Below, piece by piece: positions 44,795-53,093 of a DNA stretch of 64,000 nt (within the stretch, counting starts at the first letter, position 1; each line of letters opens with the position of its first letter). The notes under the pieces are model-generated. The model saw only the letters and a list, made by a program, of their open reading frames with translations, searched no databases and was not told the DNA's origin. Where the stretch lies: the NCBI GenBank assembly GCA_900550035.1, contig URQS01000003.1, positions 23,547-87,546 of the forward strand, given 5' to 3'. Both the position numbers and the translations under genes were made by a program. The DNA is from an uncultured Prevotella sp. GTDB lineage: Bacteria; Bacteroidota; Bacteroidia; Bacteroidales; Bacteroidaceae.

Positions 44795-45451
44795 TTAGAT
44801 ATACTTCATCAAAATGTCCCAGACTGCTATGATATGACAGATACTACCAGCCAATACGAAGAAATGGAAGACTGAATGCATATACTTGCGCTTGTTGATA
44901 CTATAGAACACAGCACCAGTAATATAACAAACGCCCTCGGCAACAATCCAAATGACCGTAGCAGGCGAAACAGAATCAATGAGAGGCTTGAAAGCAACCA
45001 ACACGGAAAGTCCCATACCGACGAAACAAATGGTTTCCAAATTGCTGTGATCCTTCAGCCGGCAAAAGCTCATGACTGTTCCGGCTATTGCACACGCCCA
45101 GATGAAACAGAACAGACTCCAGCCCCAATAACCCTGATCGCGCATAGCTATGAGCGTGATGGGAGAGTATGAACCTGCAATATGCCAATAGATGGCAGCA
45201 TGATCCCATTTACGCAGTCGCTCTTTCCACTTGCTCCATGCCGAGAGAGCATGATACACAGTAGATGCAATATACGACATAAGCATGCCAAAGAGATAAA
45301 GTATCACTCCTGCCGTTGCCCAACCGTTGTGATTGGTAAAACACCAATACAGGAAAATAATGCCTACGATGACTCCCAAAAGGATGCCACCCGCATGCGA
45401 CCAGGAATTCCAAAGTTCCTCCTTATGACTGAAATGTATCTTGAGTTTCAT
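44795..45451 (-). CDS. Hemolysin III / PAQR-family membrane protein
   Basis: 218 residues with seven membrane helices. The family signatures are all present: EELWNSWSHAGGILLG at the start, STVYHALS, WDHAAIYWHIAGSYSPI, and HSVFHFFVLAGSICH near the end, with the Ser and His residues that bind a metal ion in the PAQR fold. Bacterial members (TrhA) affect membrane fluidity or energetics; the hemolysin name comes from one heterologous experiment. The gene stands alone. Confidence 0.93.
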   Translation of the reverse strand: MKLKIHFSHKEELWNSWSHAGGILLGVIVGIIFLYWCFTNHNGWATAGVILYLFGMLMSYIASTVYHALSAWSKWKERLRKWDHAAIYWHIAGSYSPITLIAMRDQGYWGWSLFCFIWACAIAGTVMSFCRLKDHSNLETICFVGMGLSVLVAFKPLIDSVSPATVIWIVAEGVCYITGAVFYSINKRKYMHSVFHFFVLAGSICHIIAVWDILMKYI

Positions 45452-45489
45452 ATTTCTTTTATAGTGCTAAAAAAATAGTTAGCCGAATG

Positions 45490-45563
45490 CAAAGATAATG
45501 CCAATGAGCGCAATGAAAGCTTGCTTTCTAATTGCCGAGTGCAGCTTATCTTCTGCAAAGATA
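45490..45563 (-). promoter_or_regulatory. Two -7 boxes before the hemolysin III gene
   Basis: TATCTTTG on the - strand at 45490-45497 and again at 45556-45563. The first is 38 bp from the ATG; the second would give a longer leader. Confidence 0.5.
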
Positions 45564-45600
45564 GCCCTATTATCCGTAACCGAAGACCATAGTGACGTTA

Positions 45601-45708
45601 AAAAAAAATAATGAGAACCTCCTCACTCGGAAATTCTCATTACGATGTAAATATAAATTGTATAAGTAAAAGATGATATCTGCGTTTCACAACGCACCTT
45701 GTTTAAAA
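45601..45708 (-). ncRNA. Candidate small RNA of about 100 nt
   Basis: On the - strand a -7 box TACTTTTG (45715-45722) is followed by about 100 bases with no reading frame of note. They hold a small hairpin TGCGTT-TCAC-AACGCA (as read on +, 45681-45696) and end with the stem AATGAGAA...TTCTCATT (45610-45617/45634-45641) followed by eight T on the - strand, a proper terminator. There is no gene between this unit and nadA, so it looks like an independent transcript. No known RNA family is recognised. Confidence 0.5.
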
Positions 45709-45722
45709 CCAACGCAAAAGTA

Positions 45723-46107
45723 GTAAAAATTGTTTTTTAACAGGTGATTTTTTTATCTTTTAGGGGGTAAAATTTATTTTTTGAACTAAAATGACCCAAT
45801 TTTACCACACATTTGCTTAAAAACACCAAGCCCTTGAGTGTGAAAAGACACTTTGTAAAAAAAAAACCAGATACAATAATACATCTACAAAAAGCACTTA
45901 AAGCTAACAAAAAACATCATTTAGAGACTTCATTCTGTATTTGTAAATTTAGAAATTAATGAAAATGAAAGAGAAAAAAGCGAACTTTTGAGTCAGTTCA
46001 GAGGTTTAAAAAATTAGAGGTTAAAGGTAGGAGAAGTTAAAGAAGTTTGAGAAGTTATCACTCCCTTCGGTCGTTAGAAGTTATAGCCAATAGCTTTAAA
46101 ACTACAG
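45723..46107. other. Gene-free AT-rich stretch
   Basis: I see no gene, RNA or convincing promoter here. Near 46010-46080 there are GAAGTT(A/T) repeats leading into the palindromic element. Confidence 0.4.
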
Positions 46108-46205
46108 GCAATTTACAAAGCTGTTGCCCTTACAGGGCGCCTTGCCGATAAGCCATTATACCCAGGGCGCTGCCCTGGGCTAAGAGCTTTTGGGCCTTCA
46201 GCCCG
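46108..46205. repeat. REP-like palindromic element
   Basis: The stretch contains ACAAAGCTGTTGCCCTTACAG, then the stem CCCAGGGCG-CT-GCCCTGGG (46160-46180 region) and GGGCCTTCAGCCC. It has the look of the dispersed intergenic palindromes known from many Bacteroidota genomes, which are usually non-coding. The motif ACAAAGCTGTTG also occurs in the hairpin at 44744. (Motif pieces are shown, not the full element.). Confidence 0.6.
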
Positions 46206-46229
46206 TACTTAAAAACTTGAGTTATAAGC

Positions 46230-46317
46230 CCACTTGAAAAAGCCAATTTTACGAAAACCTATTCTTGATTATCAAGTTGCAAAGACAAAAAATACGATTT
46301 TCGACTTTTTCAAGTGG
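46230..46317. repeat. 13-bp inverted repeat, possible miniature element
   Basis: CCACTTGAAAAAG (46230-46242) and CTTTTTCAAGTGG (46305-46317) enclose 62 bases without coding content, 50 bp downstream of nadA. Confidence 0.5.
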
Positions 46318-46366
46318 ACTCAGTAAGATACTTGACTCAGATGAATATATGTCTAATCTGAAAATA

Positions 46367-47359
46367 TTAAGAAAGCGAGAGCATCTTCTCGATAGGCTTG
46401 ACAGCATCGCGTGCGATCGCTTCATCAACCTCTACAGTAGGCCAATCATACTTCAGGGCATTATAAATCTTCTGAAGCGTGTTCATCTTCATATATTCGC
46501 ACTCATTGCAGCTGCATCCTAATCCACCTTCGCTCACCTCGGGTGGCACAGGATAGAAGGTTACACCAGGACAGTTGCGCTCCAGCTCGTGAAGAATACC
46601 AGCCTCCGTGGCGATAATATACTCCTTGATTTCTGGATGCTTCTCGGCATATTGAAGCATTGTGGCAGTAGAACCCTTTACATCAGCTACAGCCAACACA
46701 GGAGCCTTGCACTCAAGATGAGCCATCACGACAGCCTCAGGATGCTCGCTCTTCAGCTTTACGATAGCCTCGACAGAGAATTTCTCATGCACATGACAGC
46801 CACCATTCCAGAGCAACATATTGCGGCCTGTAACACTATTGATATAATTGCCTAAGTTATAGTCGGGACCAAAGATAATCTTTTCATCTTGTGGAAAACT
46901 GTCAATCACCTTCTTGGCATTGCCACTCGTCACCACACAATCGGTAAGCGCCTTGACAGCAGCTGTCGTATTGACATAGCTCACCACCTTGTATCCAGGA
47001 TGCTCAGCCTTATACTGCTTCAGGTCTTCGGCCTTGCAGCTGTCGGCAAGCGAACAACCAGCATTCAGGTCAGGACAAAGTACTGTCTTGTCAGGACTCA
47101 GCAGTTTGCAAGTTTCTGCCATAAAGTGCACACCGCACATCACCATTACCTTGGCATCAGTTTCTGCAGCCTTGCGTGCCAGCGCCAAAGAGTCGCCCAC
47201 GAAATCGGCAATATCCTGAATATCGCCTACGGTATAATAATGAGCCAGGATGATAGCATCTTTCTCCTTGCAGAGTCGGCGTATCTCCTGCTTCAAGTCT
47301 AAGGTTGCATCAACAGGTTCATCGACAAAACCTTTCTCTATCCATTCTTTTTTCACCAT
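46367..47359 (-). CDS. nadA: Quinolinate synthase A
   Basis: 330 residues, full length. NadA condenses iminoaspartate with dihydroxyacetone phosphate to quinolinate in NAD synthesis and needs a [4Fe-4S] cluster. Family motifs: AIILAHYYTVGDIQDIADFV (20), VMCGVHFMAET, CPDLNAGCSLAD, MLLWNGGCHVHEKF, MAHLECKAP, and the C-terminal GGLGCSCNECEYM. The three cluster cysteines are expected among CGVHF, HLEC and the C-terminal CNEC region and are all there. nadB and nadC are not in the window. Confidence 0.97.
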   Translation of the reverse strand: MVKKEWIEKGFVDEPVDATLDLKQEIRRLCKEKDAIILAHYYTVGDIQDIADFVGDSLALARKAAETDAKVMVMCGVHFMAETCKLLSPDKTVLCPDLNAGCSLADSCKAEDLKQYKAEHPGYKVVSYVNTTAAVKALTDCVVTSGNAKKVIDSFPQDEKIIFGPDYNLGNYINSVTGRNMLLWNGGCHVHEKFSVEAIVKLKSEHPEAVVMAHLECKAPVLAVADVKGSTATMLQYAEKHPEIKEYIIATEAGILHELERNCPGVTFYPVPPEVSEGGLGCSCNECEYMKMNTLQKIYNALKYDWPTVEVDEAIARDAVKPIEKMLSLS

Positions 47360-47419
47360 AACATTATTATTATTTTATTTCTTTATTCTTCTTTTTATAG
47401 GATATAGGAATGATGATAT

Positions 47420-47760
47420 AACGTGGATAAGTGGATAAATATTTGGATGATTTCTTGCCAGTTTTATTATCCACACCCTGATAGTAAGTTATCAATACAT
47501 CTGTTGCATTTCTTTTTCTTGGTTCTTAATGCTTTAGATGTTTTATCCACATTTTCCTATTTTGGTGCAAAGTTAATAAGTTTATATCTTTTTCCGTTCT
47601 AAAATTCCTAAAAACTTCATTAAAACTTAATAATAACTATGTGGATATCCTCATTCCGAGCGGGCTGGAATGTGATTGGTGGATATCTTGAAAGTTATGA
47701 ATAAGTTATTGGATGGGTTTTCCATTCGTTTTTCCACAGGTTTGTGGATAAAAGTTATAT
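47420..47760. other. Candidate replication origin: cluster of DnaA boxes
   Basis: Within 330 AT-rich bases there are three perfect TTATCCACA boxes (47467-47475 and 47543-47551 on +, 47743-47751 on -), one TTTTCCACA (47730-47738) and two boxes with one mismatch (47422-47430 and 47430-47438 on -). Between the second and third box lies a very AT-rich stretch (47577-47640), suited to unwinding. Genes to the left run mostly leftwards and many to the right (50.3-57.4 kb) run rightwards, as expected around an origin. No dnaA gene is near, which is common in Bacteroidota. Confidence 0.5.
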
Positions 47761-47846
47761 ACTATGTTCTGCTGTATTAAATACATAGCCTGTGCAAGAT
47801 AATATTATTTTTTACCTGTAATAATGGTAGTTAAATAAAAAAATAG

Positions 47847-47854
47847 TATCTTTG
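47847..47854 (+). promoter_or_regulatory. -7 box before a small membrane-protein gene
   Basis: TATCTTTG followed by CAGAGC, about 115 bp before the ATG at 47971. No other + strand gene is near. Confidence 0.45.
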
Positions 47855-47970
47855 CAGAGCAGATTTAAAAGATAATATTTTTTATAACTGCGGCTTTTCA
47901 GAATTGGATAGAACATTAATTCGTCAAGCATTGAGCGTTGCAGTTTCTATTTTTGAATATTGGAGTAATT

Positions 47971-48234
47971 ATGACAAAAATAACTAAGTATATAATATTG
48001 ATATTTTTATTAGCTTTACAAGTTGTCTATTTAATAGAAATTATAGAAAGGGTTAGTTTAAATAAATGGAGTGATATTTTCTTTCCATGTATTTTTTCTT
48101 TATCTATTTGGAATGCTTTCTATTTTTTTTCTCAAAAAAGTAAAATAATAAAAGGGATATTTGCAGAGAGCATATATAAATACGCTCTCTACTTAATGTT
48201 TAATTTTTGTTTCAAAACAGTTTCTATTCTTTGA
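47971..48234 (+). CDS. Small membrane protein, unknown
   Basis: 87 residues from the ATG at 47971 (MTKITKYIILIFLLALQ...); an upstream ATG at 47938 would add 11 residues before the Lys-containing start and is less likely. Two or three hydrophobic helices are visible (YIILIFLLALQVVYLIE, IFFPCIFSLSIWNAFYFF, YALYLMFNFCF). The gene overlaps the 3' end of the convergent glycosyltransferase gene by 46 bp. A promoter upstream supports expression; there is no recognisable family, so it could be a chance frame in AT-rich DNA. Confidence 0.4.
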   Translation: MTKITKYIILIFLLALQVVYLIEIIERVSLNKWSDIFFPCIFSLSIWNAFYFFSQKSKIIKGIFAESIYKYALYLMFNFCFKTVSIL

Positions 48235-49283
48235 ATGATATCTTCTGGCTTGATTTGGTTCATGCAAGCCATATCGCCTCGCATACATGGCTTATTGCCA
48301 TAGATACTGCAAGGGCGGCAGGGTAAGTCTACCTGTACGGCATTGGTAGGATTTTGATTCCATCCCATGAAGCCGGCGTAGGGATGGGTTGCGCCCCATA
48401 TACTTACCACGGGTGTGTGGACAAGTGATGCCAAGTGCATATTGGCGCTGTCCATGCTGACCATCACCTGCAGATGGCTCATGAGGATGAGTTCTTGCTG
48501 CAGACCCTTGAGCTGAGCCGACGCATTACATACTTCGGGCCATGTCTCTGCCCATCGGTTCATGACCTCAGTTTCCTTCTCTCCACCTCCGAAAAGAAAT
48601 ATTCTGCATTGTGGATAAGTGTGGATAACTCCCTGTATAACTCTTTCCATCAGAGGCAATGGATATATCTTTCCCTCGTGTGCAGCAAAGGGAGCCAAGC
48701 CTATCCAGGGTTTTTCGTCGCTGTGGATATCTCTGTTTACTTCTGTGTTGGCCTTGTTCCACAGCGTTTCTGGCAACAGGTTGAGGTCGCCTTTCTCTGC
48801 GCCAAAGATAGAAGTGAAATCCAGTTTGACAGGATAACCCAGTTTGGCAAGAACTTCAGCATAGTTTTCAAACGATGTGGGTTGCTGTACGAACTTCTTG
48901 TCGTTTTGTGATGTGAGCTGGCGTTTGCCCTTGCGGTGCTTGTCGATATGCGCCACCTTGAAGTTGTCGAGATTAAACCTCATGCGCAGATAGCTGGATC
49001 GCAGTACACTGTGCAGGTCGGCTATGGCTGTGAAATGCTTTGCCGAAAGGCGACGGTAGAGGGCATTGAGTCCCTTGATTCCATGATACTCGTTTTTGAT
49101 GTCGGCTTCCATGAAGCCTACATTAGGAGCTAAATTTTCGAAGAAAGGACGGGCAAACGGGCGGCTGAGCACAGTAATCCTGACGGCAGGATACTGGGTG
49201 GCAAGCGAATAAACCACAGGCACAGTCATGGCAACATCGCCCATGGCCGAAAATCGAATGATGAGAATATGCTCAGTCTTCAT
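48189..49283 (-). CDS. Glycosyltransferase family 9 protein (heptosyltransferase-like)
   Basis: 364 residues, GT-B fold. The N-terminal start ILIIRFSAMGDVAMTVPVVY is characteristic of ADP-heptose:LPS heptosyltransferases; the nucleotide-binding half contains IGLAPFAAHEGKIYPL, IFLFGGGEKE, VSMDSANMHLASLV and VSIWGATHPYAGF. The C-terminal Cys-rich stretch (PCRPCSIYGNKPCMRGDMAC) is usual in Bacteroidota members. It should act at the inner membrane in lipopolysaccharide core assembly. It lies 203 bp downstream of a DUF4254 gene, an association common in this group. Confidence 0.93.
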   Translation of the reverse strand: MKTEHILIIRFSAMGDVAMTVPVVYSLATQYPAVRITVLSRPFARPFFENLAPNVGFMEADIKNEYHGIKGLNALYRRLSAKHFTAIADLHSVLRSSYLRMRFNLDNFKVAHIDKHRKGKRQLTSQNDKKFVQQPTSFENYAEVLAKLGYPVKLDFTSIFGAEKGDLNLLPETLWNKANTEVNRDIHSDEKPWIGLAPFAAHEGKIYPLPLMERVIQGVIHTYPQCRIFLFGGGEKETEVMNRWAETWPEVCNASAQLKGLQQELILMSHLQVMVSMDSANMHLASLVHTPVVSIWGATHPYAGFMGWNQNPTNAVQVDLPCRPCSIYGNKPCMRGDMACMNQIKPEDIIQRIETVLKQKLNIK

Positions 49284-49486
49284 TTCGTTTATTTTTCTTA
49301 GTAATGGACTCTATTTGTTTCAAGTCAAGGGAAGACAAGGAAGAGAAGGAAACTGGGTGACAATCGTTTCATAGCTTTCTTTTTAGGGGAAAAAGATATG
49401 AAATACTGTGAATATTGCCGCTAAGTTTCCTTCTTCTGACTTTCCTGTTTTCGATTGTGCTATATATATAATAGGTGTAAACCTTA

Positions 49487-50092
49487 TTATTTCTTGTTGT
49501 AGAGTACAGGATTGGTAGAAGGATCGTTGTACATCTTCATCTGTCTGTACACCTTCATATACTTTCTTCCAGCCTCGATATCTTCGAGCAACTGGTCGAT
49601 GGCAGTACTGAGGTCAACCTGCTGTTCGAGCAGCACATCGAGTTTAGCCTGACATTTAGCCTTGTGTTCTGCAGAAGCCTCAGTACGTTCAGCCTGCTCA
49701 CGCATGTGGTAAATCTTCAGGGCCAGGATACTCAGACGGTCGACAGCCCATGCCGGACTCTCTGTGTTGATGCGTGCATCGGGCAACACTTTCACCTTGG
49801 CATACAACTCACGGAAGTATGAGTCAATCTGCTCAACGAGGTCGGTGCGGTCCTGGTTGCTCTTGTCGATGCGTCGTTTCAGGATCAAAGCCTCTGCTGG
49901 GTCAATCTGTGGGTCGCGGATGATATCCTCGAAATGCCACTGTACGGTATCAATCCAGCATTTCAGATACAAACGGTTCTCAATGGAGCCGTCTTCGTAA
50001 GGATTGTTGATAGGAGTATCAATGTTGTCCTTGATATGATAATCGGCAATAGCCTGATTGAAAATTTTGTTTGCTTTTTCTGTAAATGTCAT
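49487..50092 (-). CDS. DUF4254 protein
   Basis: 201 residues, cytoplasmic and almost wholly alpha-helical: FTEKANKIFNQAIADYHIKD, NPYEDGSIENRLYLKCWIDT, VQWHFEDIIRDPQIDP, SPAWAVDRLSILALKIYHM and a coiled region near 140-175. This is the DUF4254 family, found widely in Bacteroidota next to heptosyltransferase-type genes; its biochemical role is not known to me, but the linkage suggests lipopolysaccharide biogenesis. Confidence 0.92.
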   Translation of the reverse strand: MTFTEKANKIFNQAIADYHIKDNIDTPINNPYEDGSIENRLYLKCWIDTVQWHFEDIIRDPQIDPAEALILKRRIDKSNQDRTDLVEQIDSYFRELYAKVKVLPDARINTESPAWAVDRLSILALKIYHMREQAERTEASAEHKAKCQAKLDVLLEQQVDLSTAIDQLLEDIEAGRKYMKVYRQMKMYNDPSTNPVLYNKK

Positions 50093-50233
50093 GATGTTAA
50101 AAGATTAATTGATAATAATGCACAAAAGTAATTAAAAAAAAGCATATTACCAACAAAAAAGACAAAAAAGCACAAAAAAGGTGCACAGTTTATAGGTATA
50201 TGTGCATCAATTAGCACTTTTTTCTATAAAATG

Positions 50234-50265
50234 TTTGTTTATTTGAAAAAAAAAGTGTTCCTTTG
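50234..50265 (+). promoter_or_regulatory. Promoter of the acpP-fabF-rnc operon
   Basis: TTTG (50234-50237), 20 bases, TTCCTTTG (50258-50265), 52 bp before the acpP ATG: one mismatch from the consensus TAnnTTTG. Confidence 0.65.
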
Positions 50266-50317
50266 CACCCGATTTTTAATTAGAAATTAATTTATAAACA
50301 TTTTAAAAGTTACAATT

Positions 50318-50554
50318 ATGTCAGAAATTGAAAGCAAAGTAAAGGCTATTATCGTAGACAAACTCGGTGTTGATGAGGCAGAGGTTAAGCCAGAGGCAAG
50401 TTTCACAAACGACCTTGGTGCTGACTCTTTGGATACAGTAGAGTTGATCATGGAATTCGAGAAGGAGTTCAACATTTCTATTCCAGACGATAAGGCTGAG
50501 AAGATTGCAACTGTTGGTGATGCTATCGCTTACATCGAGGAGAACAGCAAGTAA
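50318..50554 (+). CDS. acpP: Acyl carrier protein
   Basis: 78 residues, acidic, four helices. The phosphopantetheine site is Ser37 in DLGADSLDTVEL. It carries growing chains in fatty acid synthesis. The gene is followed after 22 bp by fabF, the classical acpP-fabF-rnc order, and codon use (preference for GTA/GTT, AAG, GAG) suggests high expression. Confidence 0.98.
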   Translation: MSEIESKVKAIIVDKLGVDEAEVKPEASFTNDLGADSLDTVELIMEFEKEFNISIPDDKAEKIATVGDAIAYIEENSK

Positions 50555-50576
50555 TTAGCAACTTCAATTATTATAA

Positions 50577-51839
50577 ATGGAATTAAAGAGAGTTGTAGTA
50601 ACAGGTCTCGGCGCCGTAACTCCAGTAGGTAATACTCCTGAGGAAACTTGGGAGAACCTCCTTGCAGGTAAGAGCGGCGCAGCTCCTATTACTCATTTCG
50701 ATACAACCCTTTTCAAGACCAAGTTTGCTTGCGAGGTAAAGAACCTGAACATCAACGATTGGATTGACCGTAAGGAAGCCCGCAAGTTGGACCGTTACAC
50801 TCAGTTGGCTCTTATTTCTGCCATGCAGGGTGTAAAGGATGCCGGTATCGATCTTGAGAAGGAAGACTTAAACAATGTAGGCGTTGTTTATGGTGTAGGT
50901 ATCGGTGGTATCAAGACTTTCCAGGACGAGGTGACTTATTTTGGCACCCATCAGGAGAATGGTCCTAAGTTTAATCCATTCTTCATTCCTAAGATGATCG
51001 CTGATATCGCTTCAGGTCAGATTTCTATCCATTTCGGATTCCACGGACCTAACTACACTACTACATCCGCATGTGCTTCTTCAAGCAACGCATTGGCAGA
51101 TGCTTTCAACCTGATTCGTTTGGGTAAGGCAAACATCATCGTCAGCGGTGGTGCCGAGGCTGCTATCTGCGAATGTGGTGTAGGCGGATTCAACGCTATG
51201 CATGCTTTGTCTACTCGTAATGATGACCCTGAGCATGCTTCACGTCCATTCAGCGCAAGCCGCGACGGATTTATCATGGGCGAGGGTGCCGGTTGCTTGG
51301 TTCTTGAGGAACTGGAGCACGCCAAGGCTCGTGGTGCGAAGATTTATGCAGAGATGGTAGGTGAAGGCGAGAGTGCCGATGCTTATCACATCACAGCTTC
51401 TCATCCTGAAGGTCTTGGTGCAAAACTCGTTATGGAGCGCGCCCTTGAGGATGCCAACTTGAAGCCAGAGGATATTGACTACATCAATGTTCATGGCACA
51501 TCTACTCACGTAGGTGACATTTCAGAAGCTAAGGCTATCAAGAATGTCTTCGGCGAGTCAGCTTATAAGCTTAACATCAGTTCTACCAAGTCTATGACTG
51601 GTCACTTGTTGGGTGCTGCTGGTGCTGTAGAGGCTATGGTCTGCGTACTCAGTGTTAAGAACGACATCGTACCTCCTACCATCAACCATGAGGAAGATGA
51701 TAAGGACGAAGAGCTCGATTATAACTTGAATTTCACCTTCAACAAAGCTCAGAAGCGTGAGGTTCGTGCTGCATTGAGCAATACCTTCGGTTTCGGTGGT
51801 CACAACTGCTGTGTAGTATTCAAGAAATATGCTGAATAA
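50577..51839 (+). CDS. fabF: 3-oxoacyl-[acyl-carrier-protein] synthase II
   Basis: 420 residues, thiolase fold. Catalytic Cys166 in TTTSACASSSNALADA, His in NVHGTSTHVGD and His in STKSMTGHLLGAAGAVEA, with the conserved Lys just before it. KAS II lengthens fatty acyl-ACP by two carbons and controls the C16 to C18 step. The C-terminal NTFGFGGHNCCVVF is complete. The rnc start lies inside its last codons (11-bp overlap). Confidence 0.98.
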   Translation: MELKRVVVTGLGAVTPVGNTPEETWENLLAGKSGAAPITHFDTTLFKTKFACEVKNLNINDWIDRKEARKLDRYTQLALISAMQGVKDAGIDLEKEDLNNVGVVYGVGIGGIKTFQDEVTYFGTHQENGPKFNPFFIPKMIADIASGQISIHFGFHGPNYTTTSACASSSNALADAFNLIRLGKANIIVSGGAEAAICECGVGGFNAMHALSTRNDDPEHASRPFSASRDGFIMGEGAGCLVLEELEHAKARGAKIYAEMVGEGESADAYHITASHPEGLGAKLVMERALEDANLKPEDIDYINVHGTSTHVGDISEAKAIKNVFGESAYKLNISSTKSMTGHLLGAAGAVEAMVCVLSVKNDIVPPTINHEEDDKDEELDYNLNFTFNKAQKREVRAALSNTFGFGGHNCCVVFKKYAE

Positions 51840-52881
51840 TTTTATAGATAGAATAAAGCTCTCTTTCCGAAAGGACAAAGAGCTTTATTTTTCTTTGTAT
51901 CAGATTTTAGGTTTTTATCCACACGAAATTAGCTATTACAAGATGGCGCTGATGCACAAGAGCATCATGCACCGCAACGCAAAGGGAAAACCCATGAACA
52001 ATGAGCGACTGGAGTTTCTCGGTGATGCCGTGCTTGATGCTGTAGTGGGTGACATCGTATATAAGCATTTCCCCGGCAAGCGTGAGGGATTTCTTACTAA
52101 TACCCGAAGCAAGCTGGTACAGCGCGATACGCTCAATAAGCTGGCACAGGAAATGGGCATCAATCAGCTCATTCTGTCGAGTGGTCACAGCTATTCGCAC
52201 AATAGTTATATGGGAGGAAACGCCTTTGAGGCTCTTGTGGGAGCTGTCTATTTGGACAGAGGTTACAATGTCTGCATGGAGTTTATGCAGAAGCGTATTC
52301 TCTCACAGATGATCAACATCGACAAGGTGGCTTACAAGGAGGTCAACTTCAAGAGCAAACTCATAGAGTGGAGCCAGAAGAATCGTGTAAAGCTCGATTT
52401 CGTACAGGTGGAACAGGAAAAGGACAAGAACGGAAGTCCTGTATTCACCTACAAGGTGGTTATAGAAGGTATAGAGGGCGGAACAGGCAAGGGCTATTCC
52501 AAGAAGGAAAGTCAGCAAATTGCCTCCAAGCTTACTCTGGAACAGCTTCGTAAGAAACCTCAGTACATTGACGCCGTCTTTGCTGCCAAGTCCAACCGTA
52601 CCAAGATGGAGGAAGAACCTGTGCAGAGTGTGCCTGTTACTGAGGTAAAGAGTGACTTCATCATCACAAAAGAATCCGAAACAGAAGAAAAACAGGTAGA
52701 TGTCTTCTGCGAAAAGGTGTACGAAGAGACTTCCCAGAAGGATACAGAACCTAAAGTAGAAGTGAAAGAAGAAGAGGAGTTCGATCTGAGCGATATTTCT
52801 TCCACTCCCAAGGAAATGTCTAAGGAAGACATCATTGCTGCTGCCGAAGCTGCTGCCTTTGAGGAAGAAGGAGAGAAATAA
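51829..52881 (+). CDS. rnc: Ribonuclease III with a long acidic C-terminal tail
   Basis: 350 residues. Catalytic domain (about 15-165): HKSIMHRNAKGKPMNNERLE and FLGDAVLDAVVGDIVYKHFP contain the NERLEFLGDAVL signature with the metal-binding Glu and Asp; the second acidic pair lies in NAFEALVGAVYLDRG. A double-stranded RNA-binding domain follows at about 175-243 (FKSKLIEWSQKNRVKLDFV ... GKGYSKKESQQIASKLTLEQL, in part). Residues 244-350 form a low-complexity acidic tail (EEKQVDVF, EVKEEEEFDLSD, AAAEAAAFEEEGEK) absent from E. coli RNase III. The start overlaps fabF by 11 bp. Confidence 0.96.
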   Translation: MLNNFIDRIKLSFRKDKELYFSLYQILGFYPHEISYYKMALMHKSIMHRNAKGKPMNNERLEFLGDAVLDAVVGDIVYKHFPGKREGFLTNTRSKLVQRDTLNKLAQEMGINQLILSSGHSYSHNSYMGGNAFEALVGAVYLDRGYNVCMEFMQKRILSQMINIDKVAYKEVNFKSKLIEWSQKNRVKLDFVQVEQEKDKNGSPVFTYKVVIEGIEGGTGKGYSKKESQQIASKLTLEQLRKKPQYIDAVFAAKSNRTKMEEEPVQSVPVTEVKSDFIITKESETEEKQVDVFCEKVYEETSQKDTEPKVEVKEEEEFDLSDISSTPKEMSKEDIIAAAEAAAFEEEGEK

Positions 52882-52941
52882 AAAGAGGATAGCAAGGCTA
52901 TTATCGTTGTAGATTTCAGGCGACTTGTCATGATCCAAAAC

Positions 52942-52997
52942 ATACTCACTACAGGCATTGCCCGCTTATCAGCAATGGTTGTAGTGAGTATTTTTTT
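52942..52997 (+). terminator. Rho-independent terminator after rnc
   Basis: ATACTCACTACA (52942-52953) pairs perfectly with TGTAGTGAGTAT (52980-52991); an inner CATTGC/GCAATG pair extends the hairpin, and T's follow to 52997. It lies 60 bp after the rnc stop. Confidence 0.92.
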
Positions 52998-53059
52998 GCC
53001 TATATACTGCCATTTGTATTAAAAATAGTAAAAACTTTCTGTATATTAAAAGTTTAGGT

Positions 53060-53067
53060 TAATTTTG
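53060..53067 (+). promoter_or_regulatory. -7 box of the GH3-type gene
   Basis: TAATTTTG followed by CAAC, 26 bp upstream of the ATG at 53094. Confidence 0.55.
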
Positions 53068-53093
53068 CAACTTAAAAGATATTAATATCACTT

